Of a DNA stretch of 64,000 nucleotides, positions 47,291 through 59,989 are shown piece after piece. Both the position numbers and the translations under genes were made by a program. The notes beneath the pieces were generated by a model. The model ran no database searches. It had not been told where the DNA came from and saw only the letters and a list, made by a program, of their open reading frames with translations. Position 1 is the first letter of the stretch; every line of letters starts with the position of its first letter. Source of the DNA: Protonemura montana (taxonomy: Eukaryota; Arthropoda; Insecta; Plecoptera; Nemouridae); contig OX387607.1 in the NCBI GenBank assembly GCA_947568835.1, positions 16,667,701 through 16,731,700 on the forward strand. Direction: 5' to 3'.

Positions 47291-50200
47291 GTGTAATCCA
47301 CGTCTAGAATTACCATTCTGTCAACGAGTTGTAATTTTTTTTTTTTTTTACTACTTCCCTTGTGCACATGTGCGATATTTTGCATAAAGCTTTGAAATCG
47401 AGTTTCAATTATTCAATATCGTGGAACAATTGTACTACACATGAGAAATGTGTAGATATCTTATTGACCTAAGGGGTTGGAAATATAACTTAACTCCGAC
47501 GTCTCGGGTGTTAAAGAGTTGAGGGTAAAACTGGGCCACAGCATAGTGAACCAAGAAGACCGCGGTCAATAGATTGGTTTGTTTTCTATGTGTCTGTGTT
47601 TTTTCTGCCGGCTCTAATTATGATGGCGATAAAACGATATTTTTTCATTACTGCGTTACTGCGTTTTGTTTTCGGTCTCCACGCTTGGAAATACGAGCGA
47701 CGAAAGGGAAGTCTGAAATGGCTGAAGCAATGAAAATATCGTAAACCCAGAGAAAGTCCATTGAATGTCCCAGTTGGTCGCTCTTATTGCCCGATCAAAT
47801 CATTTGCTAGATTTACTATAAGTTTAGCTCGCATTTTTTCCGGGTAACGCACTTTTCGTTGCGGGAAATGATCTTAACTTCATAAGAAAAGTCGCGAGCC
47901 ATTTCTAAATTAACTTGTTTTTCATCTCGGATAAAGTGAAACGGAACGAGAAATAAACGAGTTTAATCGAAGAAAATTCCACGAAACTATTATTCGATGT
48001 TATTTATAGAAACGTTCTAATAGCGTACCTTTTTTTTTTCATATGGCAAATTATTTCGACGAGAAATTGTGCGCTAATTTTTTAGCGGCTTGTTCTGAGA
48101 AAAGCTGCGAGTCTTCAAGTTTTCTCAGATACAAAAATAGGTTTGTTATTAATTATAAATGCGGCCAAGTGAATGAATTCGTCGCTTGGTGTAGTGGCTC
48201 TTTGTGGGACTCTGGGAACTGTTACAAATACTGCCGCAATAACTTTCATTGACTTGCACCCACCCTTGCAAGGAAGCGAGGGACAGAACTGAATAATTTT
48301 ATGATCATATCCCGAGAAAATGTGCTACGTTATTCAATGATAACGCGTAGAGTCATTTTTTTATTACAATGTGGCCAGAATGCAGGGTCAGTAAAAAAAA
48401 AAAACGCTCTAAAAATTTTGCATCACATTCGAACTTCGACTGAAGAAAATCTTTTTTAGAAAGGTTCACTTTTTTTTAGCCGCGAAAAGAGACATTGTTT
48501 AACGAAATGACGACCAGCATTTATTTATTTATTGTGTGGGTGACTATAAAATGTCAAGCCTTCCGAAGATAAAAAATATTCCAAAATAGCCCCGAAAAAA
48601 AGCGATAAATTTCGCTCGATGGTTTCGCGTGGCTTTTTTTTTATTCCGCTTGTATGTCATTTGATAGATATCGACTTCACTTTACGTTTAGTTCTCTAAT
48701 GCGCCGTGAAACCGAGAAAAACTCGAAAGATTTTGCCAGATCTTTTCATGTGATTTTATGTGAACGACAACACCGCGAGCTTAAGTGCTGCTAAAACGTG
48801 TGAGTTTATTCAGAGCATTGTTAGAAGCATTAAAACTATTTACATTTCCATTGTCATGAAGCATTGTTTGCACTTTTCAAACATTGTTGAACTGAAATCA
48901 CTTGAATGCTGACAAAATATCCGTTGTTTAAAAAACCACAGCCGACTGGAAGCACACGTTTCTACTTGAATTACCGGCCCTCGACGATTTACACGAATAG
49001 CACTGGATTTCAAATTCCAGTTCAAACTTTGACCGCTACAGCGCCACGTGCAGCGATTACTAAATTAAATACGTTTTCATATTAAAACTTTGATTACTGA
49101 TATTTGATAGCTTTTGCAACACATTCAACATCGCTGGAATTCACTTTGTTTATCAAATAATAATAACTAAATTGTTATGTACCGAGTTATGTACATAAAA
49201 CCGACCACATTTAACTTCCAGCTTTCATGTGGATATAATTTAGTAATAATTCGTTTATTTAGCGCATGCAATTGTGCGGTAAAACAATTAAATTACATAA
49301 AACATTTTAAATATCTACAAAAAAATAATTTAAAAAACAAATGTTTACTAAACCTAACCTAGCTTTTTAACTAAAGCTGTTTGCATCCATGAAATTTGCA
49401 TCGCGTCACAATATTGCGTAGAACACTGATATGCAGTTGTTCTTTTCCTTTCATGATGAAAACTGACGTCTGCTTTTCTGATTTAATTTAAATCTTATGA
49501 CGAACGTAATTCTCTCATGAACCACAAATAAATGTAACGTATTTGATAACTTTGAAAAAAACAACGGGGATGATTATAAAAAAAACCGATCCGCCATGTT
49601 GGTTTTGATCATGAAAACTATCGCCACCTACCAGCTTAAAGAGGAACTTTGAGATGAGCCAAAATATGAGTTGGCAAGGTAAGTGCACAAGTATTTTCTT
49701 TTGATTTCAAATAAAATATTTATTGTGAAAATTGCTGAAGCCGTCAGTATTTTTTTCAAAAATTCTTGCTCATTTGAACGAAAAGCGAATGAGCTGCAAA
49801 TTGAAAAGCATTTGAGGACAGTTCATACAGTTTAGAACTACGCTGAGCCATGGCTTGACCCAGAAAGTCCTGTAAGACGCTCCGAAGAAATCATTCCACG
49901 AGTCATTGGCACCAAAAAGAAACGAAAACTAGCGGAATTATGACAAGTTAATATCGAGTCGAGAGCCCAAAAGGAGAACCAATTCGTCCCGTTTCCCGGT
50001 AATTTCACAGGACTCCCGACGAGATCCTGATCCGTTCTGTAAGGAATCGGGAATATAATTTCATTTTATAACCATTCACCTGGATATCTCTTCTATAGCC
50101 GGATCTGAACAGGAAGAGAAACAAACCCGGGACTAGCGCCGCGGTCTCCTCGTGAAAAGAGTCTCTCTTCTGCTTTGTCTGCTTCTCTTTTTTCGCCCGT

Positions 50201-52536
50201 TATCTCGGTGCTCTGCGCGGGAAACGAACCGCGAACACATTACGGCTGAAGGGTTGTTATTTTTACGATTTCAAAATGGCCTTTTGTTGGTTTTCCAGTG
50301 GATTAAAGAAGTATATTAACCTCGATCAGACGATGTAGATCAACGCGACTGGACGCGAAATTAAATGTAACGCAACGGTAAGGAAAGAAAAATCTTGAGA
50401 TTTATTTGACTGCAAATTCTTTCCCGCCTTACATAGTTCCGAAGAAAAGTCAGGACGCAAATCACAGCGCGCTGTAAAACACGTCTCAGAAGACGTTTAC
50501 TGCCAGATGTCAACGCCCCGTTTGACAGGGAAGAAAAATTAAACCCTGCAAAGCAAGAATATCTTGTGCACGCGTCACCATTGGGAAGCGTCACCATTGG
50601 GAAGCGTCACCATTGGGAAGCGTCCAGGATTTCGAGGACAATTCCCGAGGCCGGAAGCGATCCGAGGTGTTGCTATGTTCGTCCAAGAGGCCGCCCATAG
50701 TCTTGTAGAATGGAGGTCAGAAGAACTTAACAATTGATTGCTCGGGAGTGGTAGTAAATCCAATTTGAAAAAGCCAGATCTGTAGAACGAACGCGTCCCG
50801 TGAAGCTATTTTACTCAGTATCCTTCCACTCCCCAGGGATAACGGATTTATCCTGTGAAAACCATGACCCTATCCCACGTCTCGGTGTTGTTTCTCCCAC
50901 TTTTAACTAACTATAAACTCGTTTCATTTGCAAAACAGTATACAGTTTATCGCTAATGTTGCACATTTTGTTGCAACTGCAATTCGAATATAATTCCAAT
51001 TGTATTAATTACCGAGCTACAAATGGCCATGTGAAGCGAAATGTATTCCCATTTGCTATTTCAGCTTTTATCAGAATGAAAAATCGACTAGCTAGGAAGC
51101 TAAAAACAATTCCACTCTCGCTATCTCTATAATGCCCAGTTTTAAAGTCACGTCCAATCGTTCCTAGGTATGGTATTACCCGGCATTACGTTTCCTCTCC
51201 TTTATTTTGAAAACTCCAAAGTCCCGACTTCAAAGCTTATAGAACCTACTGCCATTAACAAGGAACTTTCAATTGCAATCGCCGTGACTCGACTTAGAAA
51301 ATCAACATGTCTTTAGGGCAATGGACTAGCGACTAAACTCGGTACTTTTCACAATGCCAGACTTCTTTCATTTCCGAGCCGTAATTAAGCAAATGTAAAT
51401 TCAATTACGACGAAGCAGTTTGGTTAATCTGTTTAGTAATTCAATTAGCATTTGATGCACGTCCACGTATCAGAGACCGCCACGTGGCAACCGCCGGGCC
51501 GCGTCAGAGAAACAATCATTTCCGTTTGCACCGGAAGACTACCAAAGTGAGCGGCTGATTTTGAATTTCTCGGCGCGCTTCGTGTGTTTGCTTGCAGCTT
51601 GTAATATTCCAACGTTTTGCAAAGGAGTTTGTGGAAAGGATCTCGGTGCTTGGGCAGGATTTAGATTATCACTGCAAATACAAACTATCTCTGTATGTAA
51701 CAAGATATGTTTGCCAATGTAACGGTTGCAATTGCCAGGCTTTGAATCAAATAAATAACCCACTGTAACAATTCGAACTCCACACGTTCTATCGACTTAA
51801 CATTTTACACAAATAAACTGAAATGCATTGAGACAGGTAAATCTTTAGAAAGGTCTTTGCCGGCGACAAGCTGTCTCTTTCAAAGCTAGGCAAAGGGGCA
51901 AGAAAAATGCTAGAAAGTCAGAATTTACCATTAATTTGTGTCTCATTCAACATCGAGGACTCATGTAATGTTTCCATGGTGTCACAAGGCAAATCAAATG
52001 ACTGAAAAGTCAACGACAAATTAGTGTATGACAGTTTTTATCAGGTGCTTGTCGTTGTTCATGTTTCTTATTTCGCACAGTAAATACATTCATCAAAGCT
52101 CATAAGTGCGATGAAATTTGGCGCCACTTCTCGAGATAGTTGGGAGCATAATAGTGACAATTCAATTTTAGCAAATTATGCATTCGGGCAAGCTTAAACT
52201 TGGCAAACCGCTTCGCAGCTTTAAAGAGCGGAATGATCAATAATTTAATAGCAACAATTGCTGTAGCCACCGATGTCAGCTTCAATTTATTTAGCTATCA
52301 ACATCAAGGTATGTTGAGAAAAACGCTTTAAGCTTTCGCTTGGCGCCTCCACTGTATTAATGTAACGGCACAAACTTGTTTCTTGGAAACGGTATTTACA
52401 CTGCCCCAAGACATTAGTGATTTATTTTCAAATTATTATCAAAACAGACAATATTGAAGACAAAATACGATTCTTGCAAAATCATAGCCTCGAGGATGTT
52501 CTTATAATAGCAAGGATTCTTGAACACCGAACGGTT

Positions 52537-53235
52537 TGTTGTGTTGGAAACACCGGTTCTCATGAGATCACCGAAGTTAAGCAACACTGCGCTGAGTCAG
52601 GTATTGGATGGGTGACCATTATATACATGACCAGTTCTGTTCAGGAGAGCGGTTGGAGGGATGAAAGTTAAGCAACACTGCGCTGGTTCAGGTATTGGAT
52701 GGGTGATCATCATACACATGACCAGTTCTGTTCGGGAGAGAGGTTGGAGGGATGAAAGTTAAGCAACACTGCGCTAAGTCAGGTATTTGATGGGTGACCA
52801 TCATACACATGACCAGTTCTGTTCGGGAGAGAGGTTGGAGGGATGAAAGTTAAGCAACACTGCGCTGGGTCAGGTATTGGATGGGTGACCATCATACACA
52901 TGACCAGTTCTGTTCGGGAGAGAGGTTGGAGGGATGAAAGTTAGTACAGCCATTTCACTCGCCTTGCTTATCAACCTCTCGACAGCATGGATTTGTGGAA
53001 GAATCGTGTTGTTCGCGTTGTACCGTCCTTCGGAAGGGACGTTAAGCCGGTGGTCCCCTTGGTCTTCGACAGGAGTAGGCTACGTGCCGGCACCGGGTTT
53101 CCCCTCCTCCCTTCTAGGCTAGGTTAGGTTCATCGTCATCCACTCAGTCACAGACGCCATTAGACCAGTGCCACATGGCCAGATGTCAAAACAGTGCGTT
53201 GTTAAACACCACAAATAAAAATAATTATTATTATG
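52537..53235 (+). mobile_element. 5S-rRNA-derived SINE-like element, copy 3 (most complete)
   Basis: The head has GTTGGAAACACCGGTTCTCA, GAGATCACCGAAGTTAAGCA and GGATGGGTGACC. Box A starts lie at 52576, 52667, 52758 and 52849, exactly 91 bp apart, and a degenerate fifth at 52940 leads into the tail. The tail runs CTCGACAGCATGGATTTGTG, GTTGTACCGTCCTTCGGAAG, GCCAGATGTCAAAACAGTGC, GTTAAACACCAC and ends in an AATAAAAATAATTATTATTA simple repeat, like the 3' end of a retroposon. It lies on the plus strand inside the GPCR intron, opposite to the host gene. Confidence 0.85.
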
Positions 53236-54681
53236 CTTCAACGTGGCACCTCCACTTTTGCAAGCTTAAATCTTTGACTGTAACCCGGCACCTCCACCAT
53301 GACGACGGCAACGCTTTGCTCCTGCGCAGATCTAGGTTATGTGATACATTATTATATCCACGTCTACTTCGTTGAAGACTAAAACCTTGCCGAGAGGGCG
53401 TTCTCCTTAATTAGCATCGTTTAATCTAGTTTTAATTACTACCCCTTTAGCTCATCTAGCTAATTAAATTAATTGAAAATATGGTGCCGGCAAAATTACT
53501 GGCGAGAAAAGCGTTCGTCTTTTACGATAATCGATCGCGAGCTCCGAGGAGAATAACTTTAAAATTACTGTCATTAGGTGTTATTTGAGTTGTTTTATAA
53601 AAAAAAAAAAAGTCTTCCATTATGCAATTATATAACGTGAAGCCAGAGCGTTGAATTAATGCACGGGACATTAATTTCCGCGTTTATAAAACGGTTGGAA
53701 GCTCTTTGTAACGTGTCCGTAGCACACGCCGGAAGTTGGAACGTGCGAGATCGCACGCAGAATTAAACCATCTCACTTTTCCAAATCGTAGACTAAAAAA
53801 AAGATAGTTCAGCTACGTTTAAACCAAAAACGACTCCAAAGAAAATGAATACTACATCGGGCAAATAGGCAACAGCAAAACAAAACACCGAAATCAAAAA
53901 ACACACAAAGAAGAAAGCGCAAAAAAACAAAAATAGTGCTGAAACAAGGGAAGAAAATGTGCTCGAAATGTGATCAGAAGTATTTGTATTTTATTGAGCA
54001 ATAACAATTTTATTGCGTGAAATGGTGTCTGGCTTTCACTGCAATGGCGAGTGGTATCTTGAAGAATGGGTAACAGCGAACAAAAAAAAAAAATAGGTTC
54101 GGTTATGCAATGTTCGGCCAGAAATAAAACATGCAATTTCAATGTTATTGCTCAATTCCAGTTGTGTGTGTGTTGTTTTCCTTACAGAAGACATGCATTT
54201 AGTGTTGCTGTTTGGTTGGTAGCATTGGAGGATCTTGGTGGACAATGTTTGCATGCCTGTGTTATTTTTATTAAAGTGTACATGTCGTCTACCAAAAACC
54301 GTGGAGCAAAATTTCGTAGGTCATTTTCAACTCAATTCGCTTTGTTACTGTATTTTCTTTTGATTAGCTACAATTGCTTCACGATTTTTGGTTATTTTTT
54401 TAATTAACGTCAATTTAACAAGTTGAACCGCATGTTTTACGCTTCTGATCCACCGAGTTTATACGTTAAGTCAGAGTCTCAGTGCTGATATTAATTGTTC
54501 TGCTGAGAAATCGATCTTTCAGCACGTGGTAATTGTTTTGCTCACCAGATGGTGCTATTTTTTTCAAAAAAATACATCTAAAATTCAACAATACGTTTAA
54601 AAATAATGATAATTGTATAGAAATCGATGATTTTCAGCATAAATGAAGATTAATTGAGCGTAAACCAGTTTTAAATGTGAG

Positions 54682-54850
54682 TAATCTGCGAGAAATAACG
54701 TAATGAAATGTCTTAACACTCGAAACGATGGTGGCTCCATCTCTGGGCTGTGTTCTAAAACAATCCCATCTTCATGGAGAAAGTTGATTTAACTTTGACA
54801 CTGAGACTTTGACTTACAGAAACACTATGGTTTAACAGCAACAAGCAGAC
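54682..54850. repeat. Dispersed repeat shared with 63.2 kb, copy 1
   Basis: AATCTGCGAGAAATAACG, then CACTCGAAACGATGGTGGCT and CCATCTCT..., recurs with changes at 63208-63350 (CTCTCGAATCGACGGTGGCT and CCATCTCT...). It ends 86 bp from the TM3-TM4 exon. Element type unknown. Confidence 0.55.
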
Positions 54851-54936
54851 TGTCAAATACTTGTAAAATAAAACGTAATAACCAACAAAAATAATACTAA
54901 GTTATAAAATAAAAGAAGTATAAAATGCATTGTCAC

Positions 54937-55117
54937 CTGGTAAATATGGCTGCGAATGTCCAGGCCAGTAAGCAGATGATGAAGGCTCGTGTTTTGGTGC
55001 AAACGTAGCCTGCTTTTAGTGGCTCACAGATGGCATAATAGCGCTCGAAGCTGATTGCCAAGATGGTCAACACCGAGGCGTGGGCGACTGTCAACTCGAC
55101 GAACGGGACTGCCTTAC
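54937..55117 (-). CDS. CNMaR: Peptide GPCR exon: TM3-TM4
   Basis: 181-bp exon bounded by TTTCTAG and GTGACA. It encodes KAVPFVELTVAHASVLTILA, ISFERYYAICEPLKAGYVCT and KTRAFIICLLAWTFAAIFT. The E-R-Y triplet is the class A (D/E)RY motif at the end of TM3, and the Trp of LLAW is the TM4 hallmark. The first codon is split as N|GT; counting back 25 residues from the Arg places it at the conserved TM3 cysteine, so it is probably TGT (Cys), the disulfide partner of the Cys in ECL2 (VCLTQ or TCLTQ) encoded by both terminal exons. There is no in-frame ATG, so it is an internal exon. Confidence 0.88.
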
Positions 55118-57188
55118 CTAGAAACCAATCACAGGTACAAGTTAATTAGAGCTTGTGACATACAGGAAAATCTAATAAACTTTTTACAAATGGATTTGTG
55201 ATAATACAACTAATTTTAAAGAGGTTTTGTAAGAATGTTTGTTACTTTATTTGGGTGAAAGGAGTAGTGACTTTTCTCTGATTCGAAAAAATATAAACAA
55301 TTGTAGAATTGTCTATGGAAGATCAATAGGGCAGTGACCTAGTTCTGCCAAAAAAAAATGAAATATTGACTTTTTTGTACTTTATATACATTATATTATT
55401 TCACTGACTGAATATATATGTATTTTACAAAATAAAGAAAATTGAATTGAATTGAAAAACTGTTCGTGCACCCGAAGTAAACTCAAAGAACGCAGGAAAT
55501 ATTTCAAAGTTAAGTAACTTCGATACTTTACGAGGTCACACCTGCTCCTAAACTTAGGCATTAGTTGCAAACTGTCGGGAAAATTATTTATTTATGTGTT
55601 ATTTAAAAATATGTTAGCAAAATGTTGATAGGATTGAGCGCCCATAATTAGTCGCACAGTAACAGGGCAATAAAAATAAAATATGTACAGTAAAATCACA
55701 AATAATTACTTTGCAAACAATTTGTAACTAGGAATTTTCATAAGCGTCCAAAATAACCAACTTTTAAATATTTTTTTCTTCTAAACTTTAGTGCTAATGT
55801 TAGATAAATTAGGCGCGAATCTAAAAATGACATTCGATTTTGTAATAAACTTTGCCGAGTTTTCTATTCATAACAAATCAATTGTAGCCAAGAAAAAAGG
55901 ACAGTAAAATTTGGTTAAATATTGATTTTCTGGTGGAACACGCAACGGTATTCCAAAATTCTAATCGAAATCAATGTAGCCAACTGGCCGTGGTGCCATT
56001 TTTTAAAAGTCAACTGAAATTGAAGATTTCACGTCGCTCGCTACGCACATCCCTGACAGATGAATATCAAGTTGCAGTGAAACAATTGAAAACCTTATGT
56101 TGACAACAGAACGAGAAGTTCAACAAGATGTAAGATGAAATTGACATTGAAAGAAATGCCTTTAAAAGAAAGACGCAAAACAAAGGAGCTAAGAAATGTT
56201 ATTCATCGATTTTTCACTTCCTCAGTTTCTCATATTATTCGTGGCGGGCAAAAACGGTTTTCTGCCAAATATTGGCGAATTTGCATCGCATGATAAAATC
56301 CCTCCGACTGCACGCATATGTCTGGCAAGAAATTCAAATGAGAAGCGTCTCGGCGTTTTCATGTACGCGTCGAGTGCTACACCATTCCACCGCCCTCTAT
56401 ATACATATATACCAATATATTGATTTCCATTGGGAATCTCAGTTCAACGCCCAAAGTGGGCTTCAAAACGCGTTGTTCACAAAATGCAAACAACTCGAGA
56501 CCAAATTTTAATGCAAACAGATCAACTTGGACCCTCGTTCGGCAAACATTCAAACTAATTCACGTCTATCATTTCATTCTCTTTCACGAATTCAAATTTT
56601 AAAAATGTTTGCTCGTTCACTGCGCATCTCCGCGCTTACCGCGCCTAAAAAAGCACTCAATTTTCGAGAGCCGACGATTTTTTTTTGTCAACCAAAAAAG
56701 CACTCGACTGTCGGCTTCGTATTACCAAGTTTGTCCAAGTTGCTGCCCATGTGGTAGCTTACGCATCGACGCCGAAACCGACGCCGACGCCGTTGCATCG
56801 CGACGCCAGTGGCGTAGAAAGATTCAGTTTAATTTACAATGTTTTACCTAAATTTCAATTTATTTTACACATATTTTAAGCATTTTTCAGATCTAGATAC
56901 CCAACCGCACAAAAATCCATTCATGACTACGGCTTTAATTTAGGATTCCTAAATTAGAGAAAAAAGTGCAGCAAATGGAAAGCGTGGAAAGAAAAAGAGA
57001 AAAAGAACCCATGGAGAAAAAAATCTGCCACAAGCGAAGTGAAAATAGGACTTCTTCACCGAACAGAAGAACCAACATTTCAAAATGTGCAAACGCCAAA
57101 TTGCGGTCTAACCCATTGAAATTCTAAAAAATGTTATGTATTTCAGAAATTTTCGCGTGAGAATCTGACTTCAAAGAAGGTCCAAATC
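55118..57188. other. Upstream of the TM3-4 exon: no gene recognised
   Basis: Presumably intron of the GPCR gene toward its missing TM1-TM2 exon. I looked for minus-strand TM1/TM2 motifs and found none. AT-rich, with short frames of no recognised family. Confidence 0.45.
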
Positions 57189-58815
57189 ACCACCGCACCC
57201 AACAATTCTACAACACTTCACATTGACTCTTGTCCAGTCTTGCTAGGTCCACCACCGCACCCAACAATTCTACAACACTTCACATTGACTCTTGTCCAGT
57301 CTTGCTAGGTCCACCACCGCACCCAACAATTCTACAACACTTCACATTGACTCTTGTCCAGTCTTGCTAGGTCCACCACCGCACCCAACAATTCTACAAC
57401 ACTTCACATTGACTCTTGTCCAGTCTTGCTAGGTCCACCACCGCACCCAACAATTCTACAACACTTCACCTTGACTCTTGTCCAGTCTTGCTAGGTCCAC
57501 CACCGCACCCAACAATTCTACAACACTTCACCTTGACTCTTGTCCAGTCTTGCTAGGTCCACCACCGCACCCAACAATTCTACAACACTTCACATTGACT
57601 CTTGTCCAGTCTTGCTAGGTCCACCACCGCACCCAACAATTCTACAACACTTCACATTGACTCTTGTCCAGTCTTGCTAGGTCCACCACCGCACCCAACA
57701 ATTCTACAACACTTCACATTGACTCTTGTCCAGTCTTGCTAGGTCCACCACCGCACCCAACAATTCTACAACACTTCACCTTGACTCTTGTCCAGTCTTG
57801 CTAGGTCCACCACGACACCCAACAATTCTACAACACTTCACATTGACTCTTGTCCAGTCTTGCTAGGTCCACCACCGCACCCAACAATTCTACAACACTT
57901 CACATTGACTCTTGTCCAGTCTTGCTAGGTCCACCACCGCACCCAACAATTCTACAACACTTCACCTTGACTCTTGTCCAGTCTTGCTAGGTCCACCACC
58001 GCACCCAACAATTCTACAACACTTCACCTTGACTCTTGTCCAGTCTTGCTAGGTCCACCACCGCACCCAACAATTCTACAACACTTCACATTGACTCTTG
58101 TCCAGTCCTGCTAGGTCCACCACCGCACCCAACAATTCTACAACACTTCACATTGACTCTTGTCCAGTCTTGCTAGGTCCACCACCGCACCCAACAATTC
58201 TACAACACTTCACATTGACTCTTGTCCAGTCTTGCTAGGTCCACCACGACACCCAACAATTCTACAACACTTCACCTTGACTCTTGTCCAGTCTTGCTAG
58301 GTCCACCACCGCACCCAACAATTCTACAACACTTCACATTGACTCTTGTCCAGTCTTGCTAGGTCCACCACGACACCCAACAATTCTACAACACTTCACA
58401 TTGACTCTTGTCCAGTCTTGCTAGGTCCACCACCGCACCCAACAATTCTACAACACTTCACATTGACTCTTGTCCAGTCTTGCTAGGTCCACCACCGCAC
58501 CCAACAATTCTACAACACTTCACATTGACTCTTGTCCAGTCTTGCTAGGTCCACCACCGCACCCAACAATTCTACAACACTTCACATTGACTCTTGTCCA
58601 GTCTTGCTAGGTCCACCACCGCACCCAACAATTCTACAACACTTCACCTTGACTCTTGTCCAGTCTTGCTAGGTCCACCACGACACCCAACAATTCTACA
58701 ACACTTCACATTGACTCTTGTCCAGTCTTGCTAGGTCCACCACCGCACCCAACAATTCTACAACACTTCACATTGACTCTTGTCCAGTCTTGCTAGGTCC
58801 ACCACGACGCCCAAC
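57189..58815. repeat. 62-bp satellite array, about 26 copies
   Basis: The unit contains CACCGCACCCAACAATTCTA, CAACACTTCACATTGACTCT and TGTCCAGTCTTGCTAGGTCC; successive TGCTAGGTCC starts are 62 bp apart (57241, 57303). Two diagnostic variants recur among copies: CACCTTGAC for CACATTGAC, and CACGACACCC for CACCGCACCC. They occur in irregular runs, which implies unequal exchange. The last unit diverges at CGACGCCCAACTAAGCC. Confidence 0.97.
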
Positions 58816-59989
58816 TAAGCCTACAACGACGCCGTAATTCGAGCGTCTGTGTACAACCAGGGGCGTCGCAGGCGTCGCCTCGGATTCCCATTGACGCTCA
58901 AAGACGATTGTAGGTACACTTTGGTTAGAGGGCCTCTCCACCCTCCACCCTCCACCCCTCCGCCCCTTCATCTCCCCATCTTCACCTAAGCGTGACGGTA
59001 AAACGTATGTTGATTGTGTTTTCAGAGCCAAGGGATCTTGATATGTGAACCCCGTTTAACAGAACCCGGAAGTTACCGTAAAGGGGCTGCCATCAACGAG
59101 TAATTATACACGAGGAAATTACTTTCATTCAGTGCGTTTCTCATTAATTAGTCTCTGATTTGATTGGATATTCCAGAGTAATTGATAATAGCGAAGCTAA
59201 ACGTAGTTTAATTAATGAGGATGACAATTAATTTTCAACATGTTGAAGACAACAACGGTGAAAATGTTAAGAAAACCTTTTTTCAATTTTTAATTTAGTT
59301 TTTTGCCAGAAAAATTATAATTAACATGTATCTATATGTCCTACACCGTAGTTTTTATTGAAAAATCAAATGAAAAAAAAATCAAATTTCAAAAATGATT
59401 TTTATGAAATGTAAATAAACTGGTTTTGTACGTGACATCTGATATCATATATCATGTCACATACCGCCGTGGAAAACGTCTGTAATTAAAGAATAATGCG
59501 TCTACACGTACTTTATTTCAATATAAATTATGTTTACACTTTTCTCTGAGCACACTTTTCTTACGATAAGTTCAACTCGAGTTTGCGCCAAGATTTTATC
59601 ATTGGAACGCAAGAAACCAGTAGCTAAGATCGGGAGAGAAGCGTCTCCAGACAAATATTATCAGCTGATGTACGTGGAGCTAAAGACTTTATGGTGTGTT
59701 TTATTCAATAAATCTTTGTTGTGTATCGATTTTCTGCCAGGAACAGAATTCTTAGGCAAGGCTCGGTTTAAGATGTTAATTTCTCACAGAATTACAATTG
59801 TAATGAGCGTTAATACGTGTAACTGTTATGATTGAAAAACGACTGGTGTCGTCCTGCACCTGGCATTTAAGTTTATAACCCTACTGATGTAAGGTTAAAC
59901 AGCTTTAAACAGCTTCTGGAAATCTTGTAACATTGCCTGTGGCTGGCCATGGTCATCTTTAAACTTCAAGCTCTACTTTGTAAGTCATA
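58816..59989. other. Spacer without recognised gene
   Basis: Starts with a CG-rich portion (58820-58900, AGGGGCGTCGCAGGCGTCGC) that shares GACGCC words with the satellite end, then becomes AT-rich. No exon or RNA gene recognised. Confidence 0.45.

Larger units (their letters stand above)
45589..54936. other. 9.3-kb GPCR intron (TM3-4 exon to exon B)
   Basis: No second GPCR exon recognised. It contains a 23-G run, an hAT-like MITE and a 5S-derived element (listed separately). From 47299 to 52536 I see only AT-rich sequence with short chance frames and a locally CG-rich stretch (50100-50240 and 50560-50680, including three direct copies of GGGAAGCGTCACCATT-like sequence near 50581-50620). Confidence 0.55.
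40821..55117 (-). other. CNMaR: Peptide GPCR locus (candidate CNMamide receptor), 3' part
   Basis: One TM3-TM4 exon (55117-54937) lies upstream of two tandem terminal exons, each encoding TM5-TM7, a long tail and a stop. The three exons share compatible phases: exon TM3-4 ends ACC AG, and both terminal exons begin T CC after a 3' AG, restoring Thr-Ser-Pro. I found no second TM3-TM4 exon between 40.8 and 64 kb by eye, and no TM1-TM2 exon, which is expected to lie beyond the right edge. Assignment to the CNMamide/TRH-receptor group rests on recognised motifs (ERYYAICEPL, CLTQA, PFR-LTLW, YNLLYF-RIMLYLNSAVNPIL) and is not verified by a search. Confidence 0.6.

Noticed and set aside
57189..58815. 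Regular array that could be mistaken for CRISPR
   Set aside because: Contiguous identical 62-bp units without variable spacers, in an intron-bearing animal genome; it is a satellite.
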